The notes beneath the pieces were generated by a model. It made no database searches. It was not told the origin of the DNA and saw only the letters and a list, made by a program, of their open reading frames with translations. The position numbers and the translations under genes are program-made. Positions 1-7,467 of a DNA stretch of 49,479 nucleotides are shown in pieces. Position 1 is the stretch's first letter. Every line of letters begins with the position of its first letter. Origin of the DNA: Aliiglaciecola lipolytica E3 (GTDB lineage: Bacteria; Pseudomonadota; Gammaproteobacteria; Enterobacterales; Alteromonadaceae); NCBI RefSeq assembly GCF_000314975.1, contig NZ_BAEN01000032.1, positions 1-49,479 of the forward strand. The letters are read 5' to 3'.

Positions 1-48
1 CCTTTAATTAATAAATATTAATCAACCTTAACGATTGGAGGAATAAAA

Positions 49-216
49 ATGAAAACTAAAAACTTAATCAAAGCTACAATACTCACTTTAGTGTTAACCA
101 CATCAGTCACTGCAACACACGTATACGCCGGTTCTAAGCAAAAGCCCCCTGTTGTTGTAACAGATCAAGCAATCGTTTGGTACGCTGCTGTTTTGGATTT
201 TTTCGGAATAAGCTAA
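49..216 (+). CDS. Small secreted peptide, 55 aa, unknown function
   Basis: I do not recognise this gene. It reads 55 codons from an ATG with a strong Shine-Dalgarno GGAGG (37-41) seven bases upstream, which is the main reason to believe it is translated. Residues 1-27 look like a Sec signal peptide: lysines at 2, 4 and 8, a hydrophobic run of about residues 9-20, and a V-Y-A cleavage site ending at Ala27. The mature part would be about 28 residues, opening with a basic/proline stretch (GSKQKPP) and ending in an aromatic, hydrophobic tail (VWYAAVLDFFGIS). There are no cysteines, so it is not a disulphide toxin or a lipoprotein. The neighbour upstream lies outside the window. It could be a secreted peptide, a small membrane peptide whose leader is not cleaved, or a decayed gene remnant. 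Confidence 0.5.
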   Translation: MKTKNLIKATILTLVLTTSVTATHVYAGSKQKPPVVVTDQAIVWYAAVLDFFGIS

Positions 217-627
217 TGTCTTTCTGAAAATGTAGACCATACTCAGTTTCAAAACTTTCTGCTAAGGCGCAAAGTTTTTTTGGCCTATACGAATTTGTGA
301 TATTCGTTTAGCAACCTATTGAAAATATTCTCAGTTAACCGCAAGGTTTTCTGAATAAATGGCTGCGTAAATAAAAGTCGAATAGCCTATTTAGGCCCTT
401 TTCCACAACACTTTCTTCTCCTGAAAGTCATTCCCCTATGCTCGGTAAAATATTTACCTTTATAAAACAAGCAGTTATAAATTTAGGATGATTTTTTACA
501 CCATGTGGAATTCAATCCACAAAACTTAAATTACACTATGATTGAAATTTAGGCAGGTAACAATGATATAAACGCCAATTCTATTGAAACCTGCTAGATA
601 TATAATAATAATTGGAGTAGGAACCTT
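217..627. other. Intergenic stretch, no gene seen
   Basis: About 410 bases without a convincing reading frame. A short perfect inverted repeat (GCCTA-TT-TAGGC, 385-396) followed by CCTTTT could be a weak terminator for the small peptide gene, but it lies 170 bases past its stop. A TATAAT at 601-606 sits 21 bases before the next start codon and may be a -10 element, but I see no good -35 at the right distance. Confidence 0.4.
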
Positions 628-885
628 ATGTATATAACAGGTAGTGATTTACGTAAAATGCGTTTAGAAGCAGGTTTAACAACTGTGCAAATGGCTAAAT
701 TAGCCGATGTAAAAACCAGAAAAACATATGAAAATTGGGAAAAGAATATTGGTAGCCCGAGCATGAATCAATTCATCGCAATGTGCACAGGGTGTCAATT
801 TAACTCTTCGGCAATTGTGCAAATGGCAATGGATCGTTCAGATGCAAGCCAACAAATGAATTTAGAGAGCGCTGCGGTTCGATAA
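628..885 (+). CDS. Small helix-turn-helix (XRE-like) protein
   Basis: An 85-residue protein whose first 60 residues fit the lambda-repressor/XRE helix-turn-helix fold: SDLRKMRLEAGLTTVQMAKL forms the first helices, followed by KTRKTYENWEK as a recognition-helix region, as in many phage-related and housekeeping Cro/CI-type proteins. The C-terminal 25 residues are polar and have no recognisable domain. The start ATG follows GGAGTAGGA with good spacing. It stands alone, convergent with rimI. It probably binds DNA, but its target is unknown and there is no toxin partner beside it, so I do not call it an antitoxin. Confidence 0.6.
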   Translation: MYITGSDLRKMRLEAGLTTVQMAKLADVKTRKTYENWEKNIGSPSMNQFIAMCTGCQFNSSAIVQMAMDRSDASQQMNLESAAVR

Positions 886-900
886 TTATCATCAATTTTA

Positions 901-1347
901 TCAAACTAAACATGCTTTCATTATCAGGCCGTTTTCACGGCCTGATTTAGTTGGGTAATAGTCTTTTCTAACTTCAACAGAATTAAATCCATTTTTTTGA
1001 TATAGCCTTACCGCGCTTTTGTTCGACTCTCTCACTTCAAGCCAAATTTCCTCACAATTTTGCTGTTTACACTGTTCGATAAAATGACTTAATAGTTGTT
1101 GACCTAACCCCTGCCCTCTTTGTTTTTCGCTTACACCTAGATCCATCAAGGTAGCCTCCCCCACAACATTGAGACCGACATAATAGCCCACAACCAGTTC
1201 ATCGACTGCAAGTTGAAATGCAAAATAAGGATTGCTCAAACTATCCATAAAAACCGATTCAGACCAAGGTACTAAATGACAAGATTGTTGAATCTGAAAT
1301 GCCGCTAAATAGTTAGTTTTACTAACCGGTTGAAATAAACTCATCAT
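901..1347 (-). CDS. rimI: Ribosomal protein bS18-alanine N-acetyltransferase RimI
   Basis: A 148-residue GNAT-fold acetyltransferase of the RimI family, which acetylates the N-terminal alanine of ribosomal protein S18 using acetyl-CoA in the cytoplasm. Visible family signatures are the acetyl-CoA loop QRGQGLGQQLL (about residues 77-87), LEVRESNKSAVRLYQKNGF (about 102-120) and a C-terminal YYPTKSGREN in place of the usual YYP..GREDA. The length matches E. coli RimI (148). It lies 7 bases after holD, the common gammaproteobacterial holD-rimI arrangement, and probably shares its transcript. Two adjacent ATGs (1347 and 1344) could each be the start. Confidence 0.9.
   Translation of the reverse strand: MMSLFQPVSKTNYLAAFQIQQSCHLVPWSESVFMDSLSNPYFAFQLAVDELVVGYYVGLNVVGEATLMDLGVSEKQRGQGLGQQLLSHFIEQCKQQNCEEIWLEVRESNKSAVRLYQKNGFNSVEVRKDYYPTKSGRENGLIMKACLV
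923..946 (+). terminator. Hairpin at the convergent gene ends, inside the rimI 3' end
   Basis: A perfect 10-bp stem (ATCAGGCCGT / ACGGCCTGAT) with a 4-base loop lies 38 bases past the HTH gene stop and within the last codons of rimI. On the plus strand it is followed by TTTAG, a poor U-tract, so termination is only a suggestion. On the rimI mRNA the loop reads GAAA. Confidence 0.35.
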
Positions 1348-1354
1348 TTACAAC

Positions 1355-1858
1355 TTAACGAATATGTTGAATAGCTTGCCACAATTTCCGCTTTGCTTGA
1401 GAGGAGTTCATATTTTCTGGAGAAAGGGTCGTTAATAACCGATCATTGAGTGCAATTTGCTCTCCGATCTGCCAAGCGAGTAGATAGTCACAGTATTCTT
1501 TAGGTTTACTATTTTCTTCTACAATAACATCAGTTGAAGCAATATCTAAAAACAACAACAAATCCTGAATCAGCTGATTGCCTGCGGTTTTTTCTGACAT
1601 AGATAAAAGCACACCACCATTTAACGATTTAGGTTTCGCGGTTATATTTTGTTTGAGTCTATCCAAACCCGCTTGTTTTTGTTCTTGAGTGGGTGGTTGA
1701 GAGGGCGCATCACAAATACCGGTCTGCTCTGGTCGTTGCTGCGTGTCATCAATGTACTCACTGCAACTTTCGCTTTTTAATTGCCAAGGAATTATCCCCA
1801 TATGGGTAAGCATGGCTTTTTGGTATTTGCTTAATGTTTTGCTGGTAGTTTCGGTCAT
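1355..1858 (-). CDS. holD: DNA polymerase III psi subunit HolD
   Basis: A 167-residue protein assigned to HolD, the psi subunit that links the clamp loader to chi and single-stranded DNA binding protein. The N-terminal segment QKAMLTHMGIIPWQLK (about residues 13-28) resembles the conserved start of psi (a glutamine-rich helix then LGI..W.L), and the C-terminal part ends in a helical LWQAIQHIR. The middle (residues 35-75) is low-complexity and divergent, as is usual in this fast-evolving family. Position directly before rimI strongly supports the call. The ATG lies only 22 bases after the mature 3' end of tRNA-Trp and has no clear Shine-Dalgarno sequence, so the mRNA leader would be created by tRNA processing. 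Confidence 0.8.
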   Translation of the reverse strand: MTETTSKTLSKYQKAMLTHMGIIPWQLKSESCSEYIDDTQQRPEQTGICDAPSQPPTQEQKQAGLDRLKQNITAKPKSLNGGVLLSMSEKTAGNQLIQDLLLFLDIASTDVIVEENSKPKEYCDYLLAWQIGEQIALNDRLLTTLSPENMNSSQAKRKLWQAIQHIR

Positions 1859-1880
1859 TGATATAGACTATCAGAAAATT

Positions 1881-1957
1881 TGGCAGGGGTGGAGGGATTC
1901 GAACCCCCAACCATCGGTTTTGGAGACCGCTGTTCTACCAATTGGAACTACACCCCT
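1881..1957 (-). tRNA. tRNA-Trp (anticodon CCA)
   Basis: The minus strand folds as a tRNA: acceptor AGGGGTG (complement of 1951-1957) pairs with its partner before the G-CCA end, the anticodon loop reads CTCCAAA with anticodon CCA, and the T-arm contains GGTTCGAATCC. The sequence closely resembles E. coli tRNA-Trp. The 3' CCA is encoded (complement of 1881-1883). It lies just upstream of holD on the same strand. Confidence 0.97.
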
Positions 1958-1971
1958 GCAGAAGAAGCAGC

Positions 1972-1999
1972 ATTATACTCATGGACAAAAAAAGGTAAA
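1972..1999 (-). promoter_or_regulatory. Putative sigma-70 promoter of tRNA-Trp-holD-rimI
   Basis: On the minus strand a perfect -10 TATAAT (complement of 1972-1977) is preceded, with a 16-base spacer, by TTTACC (complement of 1994-1999) as a moderate -35. Transcription would begin about 8 bases before the tRNA 5' end. No terminator is seen between the tRNA and holD, so all three genes may share this promoter. Confidence 0.65.
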
Positions 2000-2041
2000 G
2001 TAATTTGCACCTGAAATTAACACTTTTGCTGACACCACAAA

Positions 2042-2845
2042 TTAACTACTCACTGAATCGTGTGTTACAGTGGCAGCCGCAGCTTGCCAAAGATCATAAG
2101 TAAGCTGAACAATAGGAAACTGTGTCTGGCAATGTTCAAACACTTCGTGCTCACTCAAATTACTAAATTCAGCATAATAATGTTGCAACATAGAAATGTC
2201 ATGATAATCCATCTTATTAATTAAAGCACAAGAAGCTAAGTCAAAATATCGATTACCTAAAGACGCGTACTCCCAGTCGAATACAACTACTGGGTTAGTT
2301 AACGCGACATGTTCCAGGGCTAGATCATTGTGACACAAGACCTGATCCACTTTATGAGTGTCAATCCAATCCGGTTTGCATTTTTCAATACGATTTTGCC
2401 AATATTCTTGCTCAGACACATTCGCAGCGTTGAGGTATAACAGCCAGTCTTTAGGGAGATCGATAGAAGAAGCGAGCGTAGGTAAATTATGAATATCGCT
2501 CAAAACCTTAGCTAACAATTGAATTTTTTCACTATTGGACTTTGTCGCATTGCGTAAAGAAACATGTTCTACCCATGATTCAACTTGAAAATCATGCGCA
2601 TGAGACAAATAGATAGGCTTTGGTGAGATCCCTAAGTCAAAAAGTTGTTGTTGCTGAAAAAAAAGGGCTTGCCGATCTGTAGGTGTTATATGGTTTAGCT
2701 CAAATGTCTTTAAAAAATAGTGCTGAGATTGCGTAGTTAAGCGATAGCTCTTATTTACGGCTCCACCTTTGACGGGCTCGAGATCTAATTGCTGTCCAAA
2801 TAACTCACTGGCGAGTAGTTCGTCGATGATCCGAGTTTGTTTCAT
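2042..2845 (-). CDS. Phosphotransferase of the choline/thiamine kinase family, probable thiamine kinase
   Basis: A 267-residue APH/ChoK-fold kinase. Visible elements are the N-terminal GGAVNKSYRL (ATP-binding loop, about residues 27-36), the catalytic Brenner motif LCHNDLALEHV (about 169-179; Asp as base, His downstream in place of the usual Asn) and the metal-binding VFDWEYASLGNRYFDLAS (about 187-204). Length is close to E. coli ThiK (274). The family also includes choline (LicA) and aminoglycoside kinases, so the fold alone does not fix the substrate. It is the last gene of a TPP-riboswitch operon with a thiamine-type transporter 51 bases upstream, which makes phosphorylation of imported thiamine to thiamine phosphate the best inference, trapping it in the cell. 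Confidence 0.75.
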   Translation of the reverse strand: MKQTRIIDELLASELFGQQLDLEPVKGGAVNKSYRLTTQSQHYFLKTFELNHITPTDRQALFFQQQQLFDLGISPKPIYLSHAHDFQVESWVEHVSLRNATKSNSEKIQLLAKVLSDIHNLPTLASSIDLPKDWLLYLNAANVSEQEYWQNRIEKCKPDWIDTHKVDQVLCHNDLALEHVALTNPVVVFDWEYASLGNRYFDLASCALINKMDYHDISMLQHYYAEFSNLSEHEVFEHCQTQFPIVQLTYDLWQAAAATVTHDSVSS

Positions 2846-2896
2846 CCTGACTCCTTTACCTAAATTAATTTAGCATAGTCTGGGTATATTACCTGT

Positions 2897-3511
2897 TTAA
2901 GCTATTTTAGACTGGGAATTTGTATAATCCTTATACCATTTAAGATACCCATAAATTGCTAAACCAAAATACCAGAGGAACATCACACCAGTAAGAAACA
3001 ACCCATTACTAAAGTAAAGATAGGCTGCAAATGAATTTATCACGATCCAAAATAACCAATTTTCCAAAACTTTGTTTGCCATTAAATAGGTGGTATAGAC
3101 ACTAAATACGGTGACTAACGCATCCAAATATAAATCGCTACCCTGCCATGACAAAGTGACCAAATGTGGCAACGCAATTCCAGAAATGATTAAAGCAGAT
3201 ATGGCAAACACATGGAAAATTAATGGTACAACTGTCACTTCTAGCTCTTTATCGTCGCTGCCTTTATGCCATTTAATCCAGCCATAGACTGCCATCATTA
3301 AATAGTAAAAATTAAGGAAACTATTAAAAGGTAAGCTTACTTCCCAAAAAATGACGGTATAAAGCCCTGTGCTGACCAGCGCTGCTGGCCAACACAAGAT
3401 ATTTTGCCGGGCTGCTAACCAAGGATATAGTAGTGAAAATAACACTGCTACCACTTCCAACCAACTTGATTGAAGTGCTTGTTCAAACAGCTCAGCAAAT
3501 AGGTTGTCCAT
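2897..3511 (-). CDS. pnuT: PnuC-family membrane transporter, probable thiamine transporter PnuT
   Basis: A 204-residue inner-membrane protein with about seven hydrophobic segments and the tryptophan-rich PnuC motifs: YYLMMAVYGWIKWHK (about residues 69-83), NKVLENWLFWIVINS (about 146-160) and a closing AIYGYLKWYKD. PnuC proteins are facilitated-diffusion carriers for unphosphorylated vitamins: nicotinamide riboside (PnuC), riboflavin (PnuX/RibM), thiamine (PnuT). The TPP riboswitch upstream and the downstream kinase point to thiamine, because metabolic trapping by a kinase is how these carriers work. The start codon overlaps the stop of the preceding gene (TAATG), implying translational coupling. 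The thiamine assignment is from context, not from a specific residue I can verify. Confidence 0.8.
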   Translation of the reverse strand: MDNLFAELFEQALQSSWLEVVAVLFSLLYPWLAARQNILCWPAALVSTGLYTVIFWEVSLPFNSFLNFYYLMMAVYGWIKWHKGSDDKELEVTVVPLIFHVFAISALIISGIALPHLVTLSWQGSDLYLDALVTVFSVYTTYLMANKVLENWLFWIVINSFAAYLYFSNGLFLTGVMFLWYFGLAIYGYLKWYKDYTNSQSKIA

Positions 3512-3768
3512 TACTTAGACTCACCCATTGCATCACCATTTAGGAATTTACAAACAAAAATTGCCTGACCGACTTGTTCGTAAGTCTTTTGCATTTCAGT
3601 GTTTAATATTTCCATTACTTCGGTCATATCTCCGCGTACGATGGTGCTAGTCTCACTCGTTGAGATAGTGAGTTGCGGATAACTATTTAATCTATCAATA
3701 AACCCCTGAATAGGCGCAATATATTGTTGATTAAGTGGATATAACGAAATTTCAACGACTGACTTCAT
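3511..3768 (-). CDS. YkoF/MTH1187-like thiamine-binding protein
   Basis: An 85-residue protein matching the small ferredoxin-like thiamine-binding family (COG0011/YkoF half-domain): VVEISLYPLNQQYIAPIQGFI at residues 4-24 (VSV-SLYPL..-Y...I..FI in the family), then TISTSETSTIVRGDMTEVME in the middle and a final strand QAIFVCKFLNG. Known members are usually cytoplasmic, bind thiamine or hydroxymethylpyrimidine, and form dimers or tetramers. Here it lies between the outer-membrane receptor and the PnuT carrier in one operon. There is no signal peptide, so it probably buffers or hands over thiamine inside the cell. The Pfam edges cannot be verified without a search. Confidence 0.75.
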   Translation of the reverse strand: MKSVVEISLYPLNQQYIAPIQGFIDRLNSYPQLTISTSETSTIVRGDMTEVMEILNTEMQKTYEQVGQAIFVCKFLNGDAMGESK

Positions 3769-3785
3769 AATAAATACTCGATATC

Positions 3786-5849
3786 TTAATAATGTAAACT
3801 TGCGGTCAAACCAAATTGTCGTCCATCACCCAATTGTAAATAAGGTTCAGGAGTAGCGTACTCGTCTCTTGGATCATTGCTAAATCCACCGAAACCTCTG
3901 ACATAATGCTCCCGATCTAGGATGTTTTTTCCCCATAAAGAAAAAGTCCAATCTTGCCAATCAAATCGCAATTGTGCATTCATTAATACGGTAAAAGGTG
4001 ACGTTACGTCATGCCCATCAGAGAAGCGATACTCATCTTTACCGTCAGCTTCTAAACGTAAGCTGACGCTATCAGATAGATACCCGACGGCAGCTACATT
4101 AAACGAATGTTTAGGCGCTTGAGCTTGCCACTGCTTGTCTATGAAATCGCCATTAGCTTGAACGTAACTTTCAAAGTATGCATCTAAATATCCATAATTA
4201 AGGGTGAAATTTAGTCTATCTGAAGCTTGCCAATCTAACTCAACTTCTAAACCTTGGTTTGTGCCAACATCAGCATTACCAATAATATCGATAAAGCTAG
4301 GGACACCATCTTCTCTAATTTGCACATCATAATCACTGATTTGTGTGTCTTCACGATCCATATAGAACAACGCAACACGCACAAATAATTGATTTTCTAA
4401 CGCTTGACCTTTTACGCCAATTTCATAATTCCAGTTGTATTCTGGATCAAATAATCGGCTCTCTGCATTCACCCGTTGGTCAGGGTTGAATCCGCCAGCT
4501 TTATAACCTCTGGAAATACTGGTGTAGACTGATGCATTATTGATGGAATATTTAAGCACCGCTTTTCCACCAAGCATCGAATCGGTTTGGTCTTCGGTAT
4601 AACCTTCATTGTTGATATAATCCATTTTAAAACGATCGGCTCGTAAACCTAGACTCAAACTTAAATTGTCTGTTAGTTGAGTATCCGTCTGAGCATACAC
4701 ACCAATATTTTGAGGTGCATATTGACTAGTAAAGTCCTGATCCGCATAAGTGTAATTACGGCGCATATTTTCATCAATATCACGTGCAAAAAAACCGACT
4801 AACCATTGGGTTGTATCACCAAAAATCAGGCCATTTTGATTCGACAGCATACGCAAATCAATGCTAGTTAAATCACGTTCACGGAAGTAATAGTCGGTTG
4901 AACTATATTCCCAAGGATGAAAACCGACAAACGTCCAATCTTCGTCATAGCCATATACTGAATCAGAAGTTGAGTGATTCAGTGAGCCTATTATTGATAG
5001 TTGCTCTAATTCAAACGATGCTTTAATACCAAAGGCATGTGTTTCTTGGGTGTCAACACCAGGTTCATCAGCACGTGAGATGCCATCGTTATCCAGTGAA
5101 AATGCGTCATAACCATTATCAATGTCAAAATACTGGTAGTTAAAGTCGATAGTGGTGTTATCTGAAGGGCGATATTTCAGTTTTAGGCGTGCAGTTAACT
5201 CATCTAAATTGTCCGTATCTTCTACATCTAAAAATTGGTTATAGACAAAGCCATCACTTTTAAACTGGTTAATAGCTACTCGATAAAAAAGCTTATCGGT
5301 AATTTTATTGCCATAAGCGGCACCTATATTCCACGTGTTTTGTTGGGCGACTGTGGCTAAAAATTTAGTTTGCTGTTGTTCATCGGCTTCAGCAGTTTTT
5401 ATTTTAATTGTACCCGCCATCCCAGCGGCTCCAAACTCAGTAGCCTGAGGACCACGCAATATTTCAACTTGCTCAACGTCGAATAGGGTCCCTAGTCCAG
5501 CGATGCCTGAAAAATCAAAATCATCAACCAGCAGACCAACAGAAGGATTATTAGGTTCAGAATATTGACTACGCTCGCCAATACCACGAATCTGAATAAA
5601 TCGCCCTCGCGAGGCACCACTACTAAAATTGATATTTGCCCCTACTCCCAAAATGTCCTCTAAATGGAAAGCTTGACGCTGTTCAATGACATCAGCAGAG
5701 ACAACCGTGACACTTGCTGTTACGTTCTGAATATCATTTTCTCGAAAGTCGGAAGTTACAGTGACAACTTCAACGTTTTCCGTGGATTGTGCAAAAGCGG
5801 CAGGAGTGCAAAATAAACTTGCGTATAACAATGTTAATTTAAATTTCAT
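3786..5849 (-). CDS. TonB-dependent outer-membrane receptor, probably for thiamine
   Basis: A 687-residue TonB-dependent receptor. Residues 1-20 are a signal peptide (ending AAFAQ). The plug domain includes VTASVTVVSADVIEQRQAFH, the IRGIGERSQYSEPNNPSVGL segment and VEQVEILRGPQATEFGAAGMAGTI (about residues 125-150), the usual end of the plug. The remainder is an antiparallel beta-barrel ending in the terminal strand FGLTASLHY, whose aromatic last residue is the outer-membrane insertion signal. It is first in the TPP-riboswitch operon, so its ligand is most likely thiamine or a phosphorylated form. TPP-controlled receptors of this kind have been predicted by comparative genomics in Alteromonadales and Bacteroidetes. 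The ATG follows an AAGAG ribosome binding site held in a hairpin. Confidence 0.9.
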   Translation of the reverse strand: MKFKLTLLYASLFCTPAAFAQSTENVEVVTVTSDFRENDIQNVTASVTVVSADVIEQRQAFHLEDILGVGANINFSSGASRGRFIQIRGIGERSQYSEPNNPSVGLLVDDFDFSGIAGLGTLFDVEQVEILRGPQATEFGAAGMAGTIKIKTAEADEQQQTKFLATVAQQNTWNIGAAYGNKITDKLFYRVAINQFKSDGFVYNQFLDVEDTDNLDELTARLKLKYRPSDNTTIDFNYQYFDIDNGYDAFSLDNDGISRADEPGVDTQETHAFGIKASFELEQLSIIGSLNHSTSDSVYGYDEDWTFVGFHPWEYSSTDYYFRERDLTSIDLRMLSNQNGLIFGDTTQWLVGFFARDIDENMRRNYTYADQDFTSQYAPQNIGVYAQTDTQLTDNLSLSLGLRADRFKMDYINNEGYTEDQTDSMLGGKAVLKYSINNASVYTSISRGYKAGGFNPDQRVNAESRLFDPEYNWNYEIGVKGQALENQLFVRVALFYMDREDTQISDYDVQIREDGVPSFIDIIGNADVGTNQGLEVELDWQASDRLNFTLNYGYLDAYFESYVQANGDFIDKQWQAQAPKHSFNVAAVGYLSDSVSLRLEADGKDEYRFSDGHDVTSPFTVLMNAQLRFDWQDWTFSLWGKNILDREHYVRGFGGFSNDPRDEYATPEPYLQLGDGRQFGLTASLHY

Positions 5850-5851
5850 CT

Positions 5852-5879
5852 GGATCTCTTCTAATCAATGAAAAGATCC
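5852..5879 (-). promoter_or_regulatory. Ribosome-binding-site sequestering hairpin of the TPP riboswitch
   Basis: The minus strand reads GGATCTTTTC, an 8-base loop, then GAAGAGATCC, a 10-bp stem with one T-G pair. The 3' arm contains the Shine-Dalgarno of the receptor, six bases before its ATG. The 5' arm begins within CCGGATC (complement of 5875-5881), which is also perfectly complementary to GATCCGG inside the aptamer. The two pairings exclude each other, as expected for a translational expression platform. Confidence 0.7.
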
Positions 5880-5920
5880 GGTATTTCGGCAGTAAATGGA
5901 GAGCTTTAAGAAGTTCTTGA

Positions 5921-6004
5921 TGACCATTCCTACGCCGGTATTATCCGGATCAGGTAGTAAGGGTTTCCAATAGTATGGATCTCAGCTAGAGCACCCCTTG
6001 GTTA
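5921..6004 (-). promoter_or_regulatory. TPP riboswitch (THI element)
   Basis: The minus strand carries the conserved thiamine-pyrophosphate aptamer landmarks in order: GGGGTGC at the 5' side, CTGAGA in the pyrimidine-sensing helix, AAACCCTT, CCTGATCCGGATAATACCGG and GCGTAGGAA at the 3' side. P1 forms between TAACCA (complement of 5999-6004) and TGGTCA (complement of 5921-5926). It lies 71 bases before the TonB-dependent receptor start, so high TPP should switch off the uptake operon at translation of the first gene. Confidence 0.97.
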
Positions 6005-6265
6005 AACAAGTTAGTTATCGCTTTACGATAGTCGCTAACTTGAACGGCGCGATAATAACAAGGCTGTAACAGAAGCGCCATGAATATCTCGCTTTTAACG
6101 TGATATGTTATATAACCTCAGAAACGACAACCGTTTGCACTATAATTTATATAAGCTCAATTAATGATTGTGGATTAATATACTGCGCTTGAATTTATCA
6201 GTTTGTGGCTCAATATAGATATTAATAATCTTACCTGAGCTTAATTAAAAAATTTGGATTTAAAC

Positions 6266-7414
6266 ATGCAGAACTTTATTTACCACAACCCAACCAAAGT
6301 CATATTTGGTAAGGACAGCATCGGAAAGCTGTCTACTGTTTTACCTAATGCTAAAATCCTACTGATATATGGCGGGGGCAGTATTAAGCAAAACGGTATT
6401 TATCAACAAGTTGTAGAGCAGCTTGAAGGTCATAGTTGGTGCGAGTTTTCAGGCGTCGAAGCAAACCCTGAATACGAAACATTAATGCGTGCTGTTTCGA
6501 TGGTAAAAAATGAAAACGTCGATTATATCCTTGCTGTAGGTGGTGGCTCAGTCATTGACGGCGCAAAGTTTGTAGCTGCCGCAACAGATTTCGAGGGCGA
6601 TGCATGGGATATTTTGGCAAAAGGCGCAAAAGTTAAAAGCGCAAAACCTCTTGGCTGTATTCTAACACTTCCAGCCACAGGAACAGAGACAAACACCAGT
6701 TCAGTCGTTACTCGCAGAGAATATAACTTAAAATTACCTTTTATGTCTGATCACGTTAGACCGCAGTTTGCTATTCTCGATCCGCAAGCTACTTACTCTT
6801 TGCCCACTAGACAACTGACGAATGGTATCGTTGACGCTTTCGTACACGTAATGGAGCAATATTTAACCTACCCAGTAAATGCCAGTGTACAAGATCGATT
6901 TGCTGAAGCGATTTTAAACAATTTGATTGAGATTGGTCCGCTTGTTCTGGAATCTAAAGATTATGATTTGCGTGCCAACTTAATGTGGAATGCAACGCAA
7001 GCCTTGAGCGGTTTAATTGGTGTTGGAGTGCCACAGGATTGGTCCACCCATATGATTGGGCACGAATTAACCGCATTACACAACCTAGACCATGCCGTCA
7101 CACTTGGGATCATTTTGCCACGAGTGATGCAATATCAAAAAGAACATAAACGCGAAAAGCTGTTGCAATATGCTGAACGGGTATGGGGTTTAAGTCGTTA
7201 CGATGAAGAAGGTGCTATGGATTTAGCAATCGAAAAAACTGAGCAGTTCTTCCGTGATATGGGTATAAAAACCAAACTTTCAGAACATAATATAGAAGCT
7301 GATGTTGCAGACAAAATAGCGTCTCGACTCGAACAAGCTGGTATGACTAAATTAGGCGAACGACAGAATATTACGCCAAAAGATGTCAAACAAATCGTTA
7401 GCGCTAGTTTCTAA
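6266..7414 (+). CDS. yqhD: NADPH-dependent iron-containing alcohol dehydrogenase, YqhD type
   Basis: A 382-residue group III (iron-dependent) alcohol dehydrogenase that reduces a range of aldehydes with NADPH. It has the family opening FIYHNPTKVIFGKDSIGKL, the cofactor motif VGGGSVIDGAKFVAAA (about residues 91-106), the TLPATGTETN segment (about 132-141) and metal ligands in DAFVHVMEQY (Asp, His) and HELTALHNLDHAVTLG (two His). Length equals YqhD/BDH enzymes (385-390). I chose ATG 6266 because it gives the family N-terminus (E. coli starts MNNF...); an in-frame TTG at 6254 would add only MDLN. It is a single gene, ending at a strong terminator. Likely role: detoxifying short aldehydes. Confidence 0.9.
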   Translation: MQNFIYHNPTKVIFGKDSIGKLSTVLPNAKILLIYGGGSIKQNGIYQQVVEQLEGHSWCEFSGVEANPEYETLMRAVSMVKNENVDYILAVGGGSVIDGAKFVAAATDFEGDAWDILAKGAKVKSAKPLGCILTLPATGTETNTSSVVTRREYNLKLPFMSDHVRPQFAILDPQATYSLPTRQLTNGIVDAFVHVMEQYLTYPVNASVQDRFAEAILNNLIEIGPLVLESKDYDLRANLMWNATQALSGLIGVGVPQDWSTHMIGHELTALHNLDHAVTLGIILPRVMQYQKEHKREKLLQYAERVWGLSRYDEEGAMDLAIEKTEQFFRDMGIKTKLSEHNIEADVADKIASRLEQAGMTKLGERQNITPKDVKQIVSASF

Positions 7415-7423
7415 ACATAATCG

Positions 7424-7450
7424 AAAAGCCGCTAACATTAGCGGCTTTTT
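7424..7450. terminator. Bidirectional rho-independent terminator
   Basis: AAAAGCCGCTAA-CA-TTAGCGGCTTTT is a perfect 12-bp inverted repeat flanked by A on one side and T on the other. It lies between the convergent yqhD and thioesterase genes and can serve both. Confidence 0.9.
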
Positions 7451-7467
7451 ATCACCCTATTCTTTAT

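Noticed and set aside
628-885. HTH gene as antitoxin of a toxin-antitoxin pair
   Set aside because: No toxin-like gene stands next to it; the neighbour on the right is rimI and the left one is a secreted peptide more than 400 bases away.
1743-2003. Plus-strand frame covering tRNA-Trp and the holD start
   Set aside because: It runs through a clear tRNA gene and the antisense of holD, so it is a shadow.
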